Positions 24,691 to 33,445 of a DNA stretch of 33,748 nucleotides are shown here, piece after piece (position 1 is the first letter of the stretch; every line of letters starts with the position of its first letter). The notes under the pieces are model-generated. The model saw only the letters and a program-made list of their open reading frames with translations, was not told where the DNA came from and did no database searches. Position numbers and translations under genes: made by a program. This DNA comes from JACCYQ01 sp036675565 (GTDB taxonomy: Bacteria; Bacteroidota; Bacteroidia; Chitinophagales; Chitinophagaceae). The stretch is from positions 1 to 33,748 of the forward strand of contig JAKFER010000194.1 of NCBI GenBank assembly GCA_036675565.1. Direction: 5' to 3'.

Positions 24691-25983
24691 ATGGATAACT
24701 ATATTATTAACCTGGCTGACTTCCAGTTAACACAAAAAGATTTCTTCATCCGGTTATTCGTTGCCGTTGGTATTGGTTTTCTCATCGGCCTCGAAAGAGA
24801 GTATTCTTCAGTTAGTAATAAGATTCAAAGTTTTGCCGGCATTCGCACTTTTACATTTGTCGTTCTTTTAGGTTTTATCGGTGTTATGATGAATTACCTG
24901 TTGTCGCCCTGGGTGTATGCTGGTATACTGTTGGCCGTTATAATTTTTATCGGTATTTCTTATTGGATAACTTCTTATAAGGGAGATATCGGAGGAACCA
25001 CTGAATTTTCTGCTTTGATTGCTTTTTTCCTTGGATCGCTTAGTTTTTTAGGATATATAGAGCTTAGCTTAGTCATTACCGTTATAGTTGTCGTGTTATT
25101 ATCGGCAAAGGTTAAGTTTAAATATATCGTTGGTAAGATCACCCAACAGGAGATGTATGATTTTATCCGTTTTATCGTTGCAGCATTATTGATATTCCCT
25201 TTTCTTCCTGATGAAGCAATGGGCCCCTTTGATGTTCTTAATCCAAGAGAGATCGGGTGGGTTATATTGCTTATTTCCGGTCTTGGTTTCTTAGGATACC
25301 TGCTGATGAAATTCCTGGGAGCAAACAGGGGCATTTTACTTACGGGGATTGTTGGTGGACTCGTTTCCAGTACCATGGTAACCTGGGTGTTTGCGAAAAA
25401 AAGCAAAGAGTTGCCAGCCCTGTCAATCAATTGCGCAGCCGCTATATTAGCTGCATCATCCATCATGGTTATCAGGGTTCTTTTATGGGTTTATATTTTT
25501 AATAAAACATTGTTGCAGGATTTATTGATACCAATAGGGATCATTTTCCTGGCGGCCATTAGCATTACTTTTTACTTTTACAAAAAACAGGTAAGCACCC
25601 AGAAAATAGATGCTTCGTTGCCGGGGAGTAAGCCGCTGGATATGCAGAGTGCCATTACTTTTGGATTCATTTATACTTTGATCCTTCTCTTAGTGAGTTA
25701 TACCAGTGAGTATTTTGGTAATAGCGGCATTCTGATTACGAGTGTGATCGCCGGTCTTACGGACATTGATGCAATCACTATTTCAGTATCTAAATTAACC
25801 AACGTCAGTTTAAACATGCAGGTTGCTCAAAATGCTATTTTATTGGCTACAATTTCAAACACACTGGTAAAAATAGGCATCGCACTTTGGGCTGGCAGCA
25901 AACTACTTAGAAAACATATTTTCATCGGGTATGGTGTCATTTTTTTAGCAGCTTTAATTGCATTTGCCATTCTGAACTTATAG
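24691..25983 (+). CDS. MgtC/SapB-DUF4010 membrane protein
   Basis: A 430-residue inner-membrane protein with about a dozen hydrophobic helices. The N-terminal 140 residues match the MgtC/SapB domain: LFVAVGIGFLIGLEREY and GIRTFTFVVLLG are its signatures, followed by GDIGGTTEFSALIAF. The remainder matches DUF4010 (FLGANRGILLTGIVGGLVSST and GLTDIDAITIS). MgtC proteins are linked to growth in low Mg2+ and to control of ATP synthase or phosphate uptake, but two-domain MgtC-DUF4010 proteins are uncharacterised. It stands alone, downstream of egtBD after 129 bases. Confidence 0.85.
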   Translation: MDNYIINLADFQLTQKDFFIRLFVAVGIGFLIGLEREYSSVSNKIQSFAGIRTFTFVVLLGFIGVMMNYLLSPWVYAGILLAVIIFIGISYWITSYKGDIGGTTEFSALIAFFLGSLSFLGYIELSLVITVIVVVLLSAKVKFKYIVGKITQQEMYDFIRFIVAALLIFPFLPDEAMGPFDVLNPREIGWVILLISGLGFLGYLLMKFLGANRGILLTGIVGGLVSSTMVTWVFAKKSKELPALSINCAAAILAASSIMVIRVLLWVYIFNKTLLQDLLIPIGIIFLAAISITFYFYKKQVSTQKIDASLPGSKPLDMQSAITFGFIYTLILLLVSYTSEYFGNSGILITSVIAGLTDIDAITISVSKLTNVSLNMQVAQNAILLATISNTLVKIGIALWAGSKLLRKHIFIGYGVIFLAALIAFAILNL

Positions 25984-26085
25984 CGGCTATGTATAAACGT
26001 TTTTATTGTCGAGGTATAATCTTCTATTCTTAATAAAAAAAATAAATTATTATATTTAATTACTGTTCACTATTAATAAAAGCTT

Positions 26086-26646
26086 ATGTCTTTTTTACGT
26101 GAATGTTATAACCGGCGTATGGCACTCCTGATTAAGAAAGGATGTCTTTTGAGTTTCCTCATTATTACCAGTATTTATACTTCCGCGCAAACTGAATTTC
26201 CTAATGAATTTATTATGCACCTGCGATTGCATTCCGGCATGATCACCTATAAGAAACCTGCACCTGATATTTTCGTTGGTGGGTTGCAGTTAGTGCCACA
26301 GGTTACGCTGGTTGAACATACATTGAGAGGCGGAATGGTTGCTGGTGGGTTTTATGCAAACAGTGATATTCATGGTTTATTGGGGCCAACCATCTCGTTA
26401 AAGCTTACCGAATTCAAAGGAGGTTATTTCGGTTCAATCGGGAATGTACACCTCAACCTGGATCATTTATGGGGTACCGATGAACAAAGACTGGCAGGAG
26501 CAGGTATTAACCTGGATCTTTTAAATAAACTGGTGGTTAGTTTAATGGCACATCGTGATTATCGTTTGAATCATTGGTGGATACAATCAGGGATCTCATT
26601 TCGCTTGTCAAAAGTGAAGCAGCCAAAAGAAACATTTCCGAACTAA
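26086..26646 (+). CDS. exported protein of unknown function, beta-rich
   Basis: A 186-residue exported protein. The signal peptide is LIKKGCLLSFLIITSIYTSAQ, so translation may start at ATG 26119 rather than 26086. The mature part is rich in alternating hydrophobic residues, Gly and aromatics (RGGMVAGGFYANSDIHGLLGPTISLKL and WWIQSGISFRL), which suggests an outer-membrane or beta-sandwich fold. I do not recognise a family. A near -7 box, TATATTTA, lies at 26051-26058. Its stop is 23 bases before the patatin gene, so the two may be co-transcribed. Confidence 0.65.
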   Translation: MSFLRECYNRRMALLIKKGCLLSFLIITSIYTSAQTEFPNEFIMHLRLHSGMITYKKPAPDIFVGGLQLVPQVTLVEHTLRGGMVAGGFYANSDIHGLLGPTISLKLTEFKGGYFGSIGNVHLNLDHLWGTDEQRLAGAGINLDLLNKLVVSLMAHRDYRLNHWWIQSGISFRLSKVKQPKETFPN

Positions 26647-26669
26647 AATCATCTACAAAAATAAAACTG

Positions 26670-27710
26670 ATGAAACGTGCATTGGTAATAAGTGGAGGGG
26701 GATCTAAGGGTGCTTTTGCAGTTGGTATCCTGCAACGTCTTCGTTTCCTGTTTCCAACTTTACATTTCGACATGATTGTGGGTACAAGCACTGGTGCTCT
26801 TATATCTCCATTAGCAGCAACAAAGGAAATTGATTTACTGGAAGAAATTTATACGTCGCAGACAACTGAAAAAATTGTTACAACGCACCGAATCGGAGAC
26901 CGGTTAAATCAAAAATCCATTTATACCGTTGAACCATTGTGGCAATTGATAAAGGAGCATATGAATGATGACCGTTACCAGCAAATAACAGCATCGGGTA
27001 CGGACATCTACCTGGTAAACACCTGTCTTCAAACGCAGGGCGTTGTTGTTTATACAACCAATAAAACGCCTTCTCCTGTTTCAACCTATAAATTAAAAAC
27101 CATTCAGGATGCAGAACATATGCGGCTAGCCATTTTGGGTTCTGCTTGTCAACCGGTATTTATGACTCCTGTGAAAATTGATTTTAACTACACACAGGGT
27201 AAAGAAAAAAATTACCAGTATGTAGATGGTGGTGTCAGGGAATATGCGGGTATACAAATGGCCATTGACCAGGGGGCAACCGAAGTATTTTGCATTCTGC
27301 TTTCCACTGGTTCGGATGAAGTGGAAACGGAATATCAAACATTATTTCCTATTCTTGAAAGAGCCATCAGTATGATGAGTGAGGATGTTCAAAAAAATGA
27401 TGTCCTTGCTATGGAGCAACATACAAAAGCATTGAAATATATCCATGCGGTAAAGCAGAAAATGAAAGATGATGGAATTTCGACAGATATGATCAATCAT
27501 TATTTTAATATAGAAGGTCCGCAGAATCCACTTGAATCTGTTCATGGGGTAAAACTGTTTATCATCAAACCAGACACACCATTAGGTGGTGGTCCCGGCG
27601 GATTGGTATTTAATCCAACAGAAATGCGGAACATGGTTGATACAGGACAAAATGTAGCGCAGGAATTTGTAGCTAAACTGGATGCTGAAGATGTTACCTG
27701 GCTGGTTTAA
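26670..27710 (+). CDS. patatin-like phospholipase/lipid acyl hydrolase
   Basis: A 346-residue serine hydrolase of the patatin family starting MKRALVISGGGSKGAFAVG. The oxyanion loop GGGSKG is at 9-14, the nucleophile Ser40 lies in GTSTG, and the dyad Asp186 is in VDGG. These are all the catalytic parts. There is no signal peptide, so it is probably cytoplasmic or peripheral on the membrane; its substrate is unknown. An upstream start at 26574 would overlap the preceding gene and lacks family resemblance. It follows the exported protein gene by 23 bases and ends before a shared hairpin at 27787. Confidence 0.9.
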   Translation: MKRALVISGGGSKGAFAVGILQRLRFLFPTLHFDMIVGTSTGALISPLAATKEIDLLEEIYTSQTTEKIVTTHRIGDRLNQKSIYTVEPLWQLIKEHMNDDRYQQITASGTDIYLVNTCLQTQGVVVYTTNKTPSPVSTYKLKTIQDAEHMRLAILGSACQPVFMTPVKIDFNYTQGKEKNYQYVDGGVREYAGIQMAIDQGATEVFCILLSTGSDEVETEYQTLFPILERAISMMSEDVQKNDVLAMEQHTKALKYIHAVKQKMKDDGISTDMINHYFNIEGPQNPLESVHGVKLFIIKPDTPLGGGPGGLVFNPTEMRNMVDTGQNVAQEFVAKLDAEDVTWLV

Positions 27711-27786
27711 TGTTTTTTTAATATTAGTGTATACATCAAATGTCGATCAGTTATTGTTATTTAAACATTAGATATAATACATACGA

Positions 27787-27807
27787 AAAGCCACATTGAG
27801 TGGCTTT
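27787..27807. terminator. hairpin between the patatin gene and tRNA-Ala
   Basis: AAAGCCAC (27787-27794) and GTGGCTTT (27800-27807) form an 8-bp stem with a five-base loop, between convergent transcription units; it may end either one. Confidence 0.6.
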
Positions 27808-27815
27808 AAATATTG

Positions 27816-27888
<73 letters not shown>

Positions 27889-27898
27889 TTAAGGGTTG

Positions 27899-27928
27899 CA
27901 AAAATAAGGATTTTGATCCTTTGGCCAA
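27899..27928 (-). promoter_or_regulatory. promoter of tRNA-Ala
   Basis: On the minus strand TTG (27926-27928), a 19-base spacer and TATTTTTG (27899-27906) match the Bacteroidota consensus. The spacer is mostly a 16-base inverted repeat, AAGGAT-TTTG-ATCCTT (27906-27921). Confidence 0.65.
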
Positions 27929-27978
27929 CGGTCAGGGAAAATTTTTAATTTTAGTTTGAAAAGGCAGATATTTTGAAA

Positions 27979-30579
27979 TCAATCTAAAGGTTTGAATGAT
28001 TGATTCCTTTTCCTTCTCCTTATTTTTTTCACCCATTTTTCCGCTTCCACTGCATGAAATACAATGGCTGATAGCCCAATGCAAATCAATAATTCATTTA
28101 ACGTTAAGGGTTGTGTTTTAAATATTGTATTGGCAAATGGCAGGTATATAACGCCAAGTTGTAAAATAAAAGTGATGATGACCGCAATGAGCAATGGCAT
28201 ATTTGAAAAGATACCTTTTTTGTAAATAAATTCATGATCGCTCCGAATAGCGAAAACATGTCCTAATTGAGATAATGATAAAACCGTAAACACCATCGTT
28301 TGCCAATGGGTTTCGGCATTTTGTATTGACCATGCCTGTGTGCCTAAAGTAATGGCAGCCATTAATATGCCCACCCAAATAATATGTATTGTAGTGCCTC
28401 CGGCAAACAGGCTCTCGTCTGTTTTCCTTGGTGGCCTTTGCATAATATCTTTTTCAGCTTTTTCGGATGATAAGGTCAATCCTGGTAATCCATCCGTTAC
28501 CAGGTTGATCCATAATATATGGATCGGTAATAATGGAATAGGTAACCCAAGAAAAGGCGCCATAAAAATGGTCAGTATTTCGGCCCCATTACAGGTCATG
28601 ATATATTTTACAAACTTGCGGATATTATCATAAATGCGCCGGCCTTCTTTAACCGCTTTCACAATGGTGGCAAAATTGTCATCAAGCAAAATCATATCAG
28701 ATGCCTGCTTACTTACATCTGTTCCCGTAATACCCATGGCAATGCCAATATTGGCTCTTTTTAAAGAAGGAGCATCATTCACTCCATCACCCGTCATAGC
28801 TACAAAATGATTTTTACGTTGTAGTGATTTTACAATATTTAATTTTTGTTCTGGAGATACCCTTGCATACACACGAATGTTTTCTACTTTTTCATCCAGT
28901 ACTTCTTCACTCATTTTTGCTAATTCATTACCAGTTACCACAAGATCATTCCTGGATAATATGCCTAATTCTTTTGCAATGGCTGAAGCGGTTTCTTTGT
29001 GATCACCTGTGATCATTACAGAATGAATGCCTGCAGTTTGGCATTCTTTAATGGCCTGTTTGGCTTCTTCACGCGGTGGATCGATCATCCCAACCAAACC
29101 AGCAAACTTCAGATCTTTTTCTACTGCTTCATAGGTAAATGGCTCTGGAATTTCATCCAGGAAACGATATCCATAAGCCAAAACCCGGATGCCATTGGAT
29201 GCTAATTTGAGGTTTTGTTCCCTGATGTTTTCATGTCTGTGACCTGGTGTTAAAATATCAGCGATATTTTCTGTGGCACCTTTTACAATTGCGATGTATT
29301 GATCATTAAACTTATGAATAGTCGTCATTGACTTGCGGTCAGAATCGAAAGGCAATTCTGCTTCTCTCGGATATTTTTTAATTATTTTTTCTAACCCTTC
29401 TTTATTGCCAAATTCTTCTTCAGTATATTCTACCAAAGCAATTTCTGTCGGATCTCCCTGCCATTCTCCATCTCCTGTAAATACCGCATCATGATTCAAA
29501 GACATGGCCAAATGAAAAAATGAAATTTCATTATCTATTTCCGGAAGATCTTCTGCCGGGAAAACTTCAACAACTTTCATTTTATTCTGTGTAAGTGTTC
29601 CTGTTTTATCGGTACAAATGAAAGTAACCGAGCCCAATGTTTCTACTGCGGGTAATTTACGCATCAATGCATTTTTCCTGACCAGCCTGTTAGCGCCTTT
29701 CGCTAAGGCAATAGTTATCAGTGCGGGGAGTGCTTCGGGTATAGCAGCAACTGCCAGGGATATGGCAACCAGTAACATCTGCATCGGCTCTTCTCCACGC
29801 AATATGCCGACGCCAAATAAAACAACACAAATAATTAAAATAAGGTAAGAGATCTTCTTGCTGAAATCAGCCATGCGCATTTGTAATGGAGAACTTATCC
29901 TGTCTTCCTGCAACATACCGGCAATTTTGCCGATCTCCGTTTTCATTCCTGTTCCAATTACAATTCCAGAGCCTCTTCCGTTTGTAACGCTGGTTCCTTT
30001 GTATGCCATATTGAACCGGTCACCCAGTGGAATATCACCTTCTTCAATAACGGTGGAAATTTTATCTACTGCAACTGATTCGCCGGTGAGGGAAGATTCT
30101 TCAATGCGTAAAGAGTGTACTTCGGTTAACCTGATGTCCGCAGGAATTAATACACCTGCTTCAAGTAAGATTAAATCGCCCGGCACCAGTTTGGTGGAAG
30201 AAATATTTACCTGTCGTCCATCCCTGATGACGTTTGCATTGGGAGTCGCTAATTGTTTTAATGCTTCCATCGCCTTTTCCGCACGATACTCCTGTACAAA
30301 ACCAACGATGGCATTCAGCAAAACAATGATCAAAATAATGATCGTATCTGTTAACTCACCAACCAATCCTGAAATAATGGCGGCAGCAATAAGTACCAGT
30401 ATCATGAAGTCTTTGAACTGGTGCAGGAAAAGCATCCAGGCTGGTTGCTTCTTTTTTTCAGCCAGTACATTTTCACCAACTTCCTTTAATTTTTTTTCAG
30501 CTTGGTCCTGGGATAATCCTTTTGCTGCGGAACCGGTGGCTTCATAAATTTTCTCAGTTTCTTGCTGGTGCCAATTCAT
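27979..30579 (-). CDS. calcium-type P-type ATPase (P2, SERCA/PMCA-like)
   Basis: An 866-residue cation pump. TGES (165-168) in the actuator domain, PEALP (281-285) in helix M4, and the phosphorylation site Asp324 in DKTGTLTQN are present, with MTGDGVNDAPSL closing the nucleotide and phosphorylation domains. Helices M5 and M6 read NGAEI and NLVTDGLP, which correspond to the Ca2+-binding residues Asn768/Glu771 and Asn796/Thr799/Asp800 of SERCA, so Ca2+ export is the best call; a Na+ or Mn2+ substrate is not excluded. Its ATG shares one base with the stop of the antiporter gene upstream (TAATG), so the two are translationally coupled. Confidence 0.92.
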   Translation of the reverse strand: MNWHQQETEKIYEATGSAAKGLSQDQAEKKLKEVGENVLAEKKKQPAWMLFLHQFKDFMILVLIAAAIISGLVGELTDTIIILIIVLLNAIVGFVQEYRAEKAMEALKQLATPNANVIRDGRQVNISSTKLVPGDLILLEAGVLIPADIRLTEVHSLRIEESSLTGESVAVDKISTVIEEGDIPLGDRFNMAYKGTSVTNGRGSGIVIGTGMKTEIGKIAGMLQEDRISSPLQMRMADFSKKISYLILIICVVLFGVGILRGEEPMQMLLVAISLAVAAIPEALPALITIALAKGANRLVRKNALMRKLPAVETLGSVTFICTDKTGTLTQNKMKVVEVFPAEDLPEIDNEISFFHLAMSLNHDAVFTGDGEWQGDPTEIALVEYTEEEFGNKEGLEKIIKKYPREAELPFDSDRKSMTTIHKFNDQYIAIVKGATENIADILTPGHRHENIREQNLKLASNGIRVLAYGYRFLDEIPEPFTYEAVEKDLKFAGLVGMIDPPREEAKQAIKECQTAGIHSVMITGDHKETASAIAKELGILSRNDLVVTGNELAKMSEEVLDEKVENIRVYARVSPEQKLNIVKSLQRKNHFVAMTGDGVNDAPSLKRANIGIAMGITGTDVSKQASDMILLDDNFATIVKAVKEGRRIYDNIRKFVKYIMTCNGAEILTIFMAPFLGLPIPLLPIHILWINLVTDGLPGLTLSSEKAEKDIMQRPPRKTDESLFAGGTTIHIIWVGILMAAITLGTQAWSIQNAETHWQTMVFTVLSLSQLGHVFAIRSDHEFIYKKGIFSNMPLLIAVIITFILQLGVIYLPFANTIFKTQPLTLNELLICIGLSAIVFHAVEAEKWVKKIRRRKRNQSFKPLD

Positions 30580-31580
30580 TATAAAGAAGTTAACCTGTAT
30601 AAAATAATAAGATTTACAATATATACTAAAAAGATCAGGGCAGAATCCCAGGCAAGTTTATAGCGTTTATTACCGGATCGGTAAGTTAAACCAACAATGG
30701 CAATTGCCGACATAATGATGACAGCAAATATGGAAATCAGGTTTGCGTCCGATGCATCTTTTAAAAGCTTTCCTTTTGTATAAAAGATATCATCCACCGA
30801 AAGAATAACAATATTGAAAATACTACTGCCAAAAAGATTGCCAACAGCAAGGTCCAGTGAGCCCATTCTGACTGCGGCAATGGATACCGCAATTTCAGGT
30901 AATGAAGTGGAAGTTGCTAAGAATAATGTTCCGACAAATGATTTTCCCAAATTTGTCATCTCTGCTATCTGGTCGGCTAAATAGGGTAGAAACAATGCCG
31001 CACCTACTGTTATAACTGCAAAAAATATAAAATACTGAATTGCTTTTTTTAATGAAATGCCCCCCTCATCCTGTTTTGCATCAATTGTTTCAATAACAGC
31101 AGTTTTTCTATCATATAAATACAGTAACCTGATGCTCCATAAATAGATCACTACAAATAAAATACTTGTTATTCCTATAAATGGGATGATACTCATTTCG
31201 TCGGGTAAAAAAATGCCAATACCAGCCATGGCTACCATTATAATACCCATTAAGGCAGACAATACATGCTTTTGTGATGCCGTGCTGAAAAGATCTGCTT
31301 GTTTGGGCATAAATGTGTCCAATATGGCTAATAGTCCAAGGTTAAACGCACAACTTCCCAGTACATCACTCACAGCCAGGTCTGCAGATTGAACAATAGC
31401 CGAAGAGCTGATGCCAACCATTAATTCAGGTAATGAAGTAACCGTAGATAAAAGGATCAGCCCAACCCATGCTTGGCCTAAACCAGAACGGTAAGCTATA
31501 ATATCACCATAGAAAGATAATTTTTTGCCTCAATACAGGATGACCAGCGCACAAAGGATAAATCTAGGAATTGGCATCAT
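30579..31580 (-). pseudogene. Na+/Ca2+ antiporter (CaCA family) with an in-frame TGA stop
   Basis: Read as one frame from ATG 31580 this is a 333-codon CaCA-family exchanger of normal size, with both alpha repeats: STVTSLPELMVGISS with SDVLGSCAFN, and STSLPEIAVSIAAVR with VGNLFGSSIFN. But codon 17 (31530-31532) is TGA, just after MMPIPRFILCALVILY and before GKKLSFYGDIIAYRSGLGQ. The only later in-frame ATG is at 31421, which would drop the first alpha-repeat motif TSLPE and its ion-binding Glu. So the gene is broken, read through, or carries a sequence error. It overlaps the Ca2+-ATPase gene by one base. Confidence 0.85.
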
Positions 31581-31996
31581 ATATTATAGTTTGGCTCCTG
31601 CTAAATTAAACCAACCTGATTATAACGTTGTAAAAGCTTTATGCTATTGATTGATCGAGATCCGGGATTGATTATTTTAGAATAAAAATTAATTTAGTTT
31701 AATCATCAACGTTAGAATGGATATTTTAGATAGAACCCCACTTTTTTACCACTCATTCAGGGATCATCCACTTTAACAATAGCTTAACCGGGCAAATGTA
31801 ACATCCTGAAATCATGGTTCACAGGGTGAAAATAATATTTCAGATATGGATTATCCTGCTTCAGCATCTGTTATTAAATGCTTGGTTTAAACAGGGCAAA
31901 AATATTCTTACCGCCTGAGTATAATGGCTTTTAGGATGCTATCCGGCGCACTAATTTTAAATCAGAAACCGAATCATTCATTCAAAAACTATAATC
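31581..31996. other. 416-base intergenic region
   Basis: No gene, RNA fold or repeat could be supported here. It separates the divergent antiporter and PepSY-like genes and must hold both promoters, but no good TAnnTTTG/TTTG pair was found. A lone TACCAC half-site like those near the response regulator lies at 31747-31752 and may be chance. Confidence 0.5.
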
Positions 31997-32437
31997 ATGA
32001 AAAAGTTATTATTTCCCCTGGCCTTATTATTCAGTGTTATTTGTTTTGGCAGCGATCCCAACCCCGCAATCAATGAAAAAGTGCTGAAAGCATTTAACGA
32101 ATCCTTTGGAGATGCAAAAAATGTAAGCTGGTATGAATCCGGAAAAATTATCTCTGCACGTTTTAAATGCAATGGAATCGATACGCAGATCAGGTATGAT
32201 AAAAAGGGAAATGTTCTGCAGACGATCCGTTATTACAGCGAGAAAGAATTGCCTCCATTTATCCAAACAAAAGTTAAAGAACAATATAAAGACAAAGAAA
32301 TATTTGGTGTTACAGAGTTAAGTTCAGGATCATATCTTTATTATTTTGTTGTTCTGCAGGACGAAAACAACTGGTTCAATGTTCAGGCAGATCCATATGG
32401 TAACCTGAATCTAAACAGCAAAATGAAAAAAGGTTAA
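31997..32437 (+). CDS. secreted PepSY-like protein
   Basis: A 146-residue exported protein with signal peptide KKLLFPLALLFSVICFGS. The mature part has two units: NEKVLKAFNESFGDAKNVSWYESG, then RYDKKGNVLQTIRYYSEKELPPFIQTKVKEQYKDKEIFGV, and a final YYFVVLQDENNWFNVQADPYGNLN. Helix then strands ending D-x-x-G-N is the PepSY-like (BLIP-fold) repeat common in Bacteroidota. It is distantly similar to the protein at 11357. Function unknown. It is a single gene, convergent with the LytTR regulator and closed by a strong terminator. Confidence 0.72.
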   Translation: MKKLLFPLALLFSVICFGSDPNPAINEKVLKAFNESFGDAKNVSWYESGKIISARFKCNGIDTQIRYDKKGNVLQTIRYYSEKELPPFIQTKVKEQYKDKEIFGVTELSSGSYLYYFVVLQDENNWFNVQADPYGNLNLNSKMKKG

Positions 32438-32456
32438 CAGATGATAAAAGAAATTT

Positions 32457-32490
32457 AAGAGCCCCGGTATTTAACGGGGCTCTTTTTTTT
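32457..32490. terminator. bidirectional terminator between the PepSY-like gene and the LytTR regulator
   Basis: AAGAGCCCCG (32457-32466) and CGGGGCTCTT (32475-32484) form a perfect 10-bp stem with an eight-base loop, followed by T8 on the plus strand, ending two units that converge. Confidence 0.9.
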
Positions 32491-32501
32491 ATGTTGGTGC
32501 A

Positions 32502-33263
32502 TCAAAATTCGTTAATCCATCTTCGAAACTGCGGTGCTGTTTCCTGGCTGATAATAATCTGGTGCCCGTTTATGGAAATAGAAAGATCAAGTAAAATCTT
32601 TACTCTTTCATATGCTTTGAATCCTTTTACAAAATTTATATTTACCAGGTATTGCCGATTGGCCCTGAAGAAAACCGAAGGATCCATTTCTGCCTCCAGG
32701 TCACTTAACTTTTTATCAGCCTGGAATTTTTTCCCCTGTTTGTCAATAGCAAAAACAATTTTATTTTCTGTGTAAAAAAGGGAGATGTCTTCCACCCGCA
32801 GAGGTATGTATTCATTTCCATTTTTTACTAGCACCCGTTTTTTACCATGCTGGTTAAGATAGCCATTGAGCTTATCTATTTCATGTTGTGTGTGCGAAAA
32901 GTGCTGTTGCAGGTTGCGGAATTTCATAAGGGCTTTTTCTAAAAGATCCTTATCTACCGGCTTTAACAGGTAATCGATACCGTTAGTTTCAAAAGCCTGC
33001 AGCATAAATTCATCATATCCTGTAATAAATATAACAGGGATGTTCACATGAATGGCAGAAAAAATATCAAATGATAATCCATCAGAAAGCTGGACATCAC
33101 TGAAAATGATATCAGCATCTGCTTCACCTGAAAAATATTGGATACTTTCTTCAACTGAATGCAAACGTGCCTTTACATTTACCCTGGGTGTAACTTCTGA
33201 TAAATTATTTACCAGTGCTTCCATAGCGGGCTTTTCATCTTCTATTATAATGGCATTAAGCAT
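32502..33263 (-). CDS. LytTR-family response regulator
   Basis: A 253-residue two-component regulator. The receiver domain has Glu8/Asp9, phospho-acceptor Asp56 (IIFSDVQLS), Thr81 and Lys101 (LLKPVD). The C-terminal LytTR DNA-binding domain spans about 140-250 (KRVLVKNGNEYIPLRVEDISLFYTEN and FFRANRQYLVNINFVKGF). It is preceded on the same strand, with an eight-base overlap, by the end of a YehU/LytS-type histidine kinase, its evident partner; most of that kinase is missing from the window. Such pairs in Bacteroidota respond to envelope or nutrient signals, not known here. Confidence 0.93.
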   Translation of the reverse strand: MLNAIIIEDEKPAMEALVNNLSEVTPRVNVKARLHSVEESIQYFSGEADADIIFSDVQLSDGLSFDIFSAIHVNIPVIFITGYDEFMLQAFETNGIDYLLKPVDKDLLEKALMKFRNLQQHFSHTQHEIDKLNGYLNQHGKKRVLVKNGNEYIPLRVEDISLFYTENKIVFAIDKQGKKFQADKKLSDLEAEMDPSVFFRANRQYLVNINFVKGFKAYERVKILLDLSISINGHQIIISQETAPQFRRWINEF

Positions 33264-33444
33264 GTTCCTGTATTTCTTTTATCAATGGCAGCTTAACAAT
33301 AAATTCATGATCCGAAGATTGTATGCTGATGTCTTTATTGCAAACGAATTTGTACCGGGCGCTTAGGTTTCGTAACCCGATGTTTGTTGAATTCACCAGG
33401 TGCGGTTTCAGTTTTTTATTGTTTTTCATACTTACAATAAAAAA
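33256..33444 (-). CDS. C-terminal fragment of a YehU/LytS-type sensor histidine kinase
   Basis: A stretch of 62 codons plus stop, in frame, resembling the end of the HATPase domain of LytS/YehU kinases: FFIVSMKNN, then NSTNIGLRNLSARYKF, containing the G-L-x-N box, then DHEFIVKLPLIKEIQEHA and a TAA stop at 33256-33258 that overlaps the regulator gene. Upstream of residue one the frame soon meets a TGA (33499-33501) and the sequence becomes part of an aminomutase on the other strand. The kinase is thus cut at about 33,445; the histidine box and membrane part are absent from the window. Confidence 0.8.
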   Translation of the reverse strand, partial: FFIVSMKNNKKLKPHLVNSTNIGLRNLSARYKFVCNKDISIQSSDHEFIVKLPLIKEIQEHA

Positions 33445-33445
33445 C

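Noticed and set aside
24975..25466. 163-codon minus-strand frame
   Set aside because: Antisense to the MgtC/DUF4010 gene, with composition explained by that gene.
26574..26669. N-terminal extension of the patatin gene
   Set aside because: It overlaps the previous gene and the patatin motif begins right after the internal ATG at 26670.
29858..30547. 229-codon open frame on the plus strand
   Set aside because: It is antisense to the well supported Ca2+-type ATPase and has no family resemblance; a shadow frame.
31530..31532. Selenocysteine at the TGA of the antiporter
   Set aside because: No hairpin resembling a bacterial SECIS was seen directly after the TGA, and I know of no selenocysteine at this site of CaCA exchangers.
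33052..33366. 104-codon plus-strand frame
   Set aside because: Antisense to the LytTR regulator and kinase tail.
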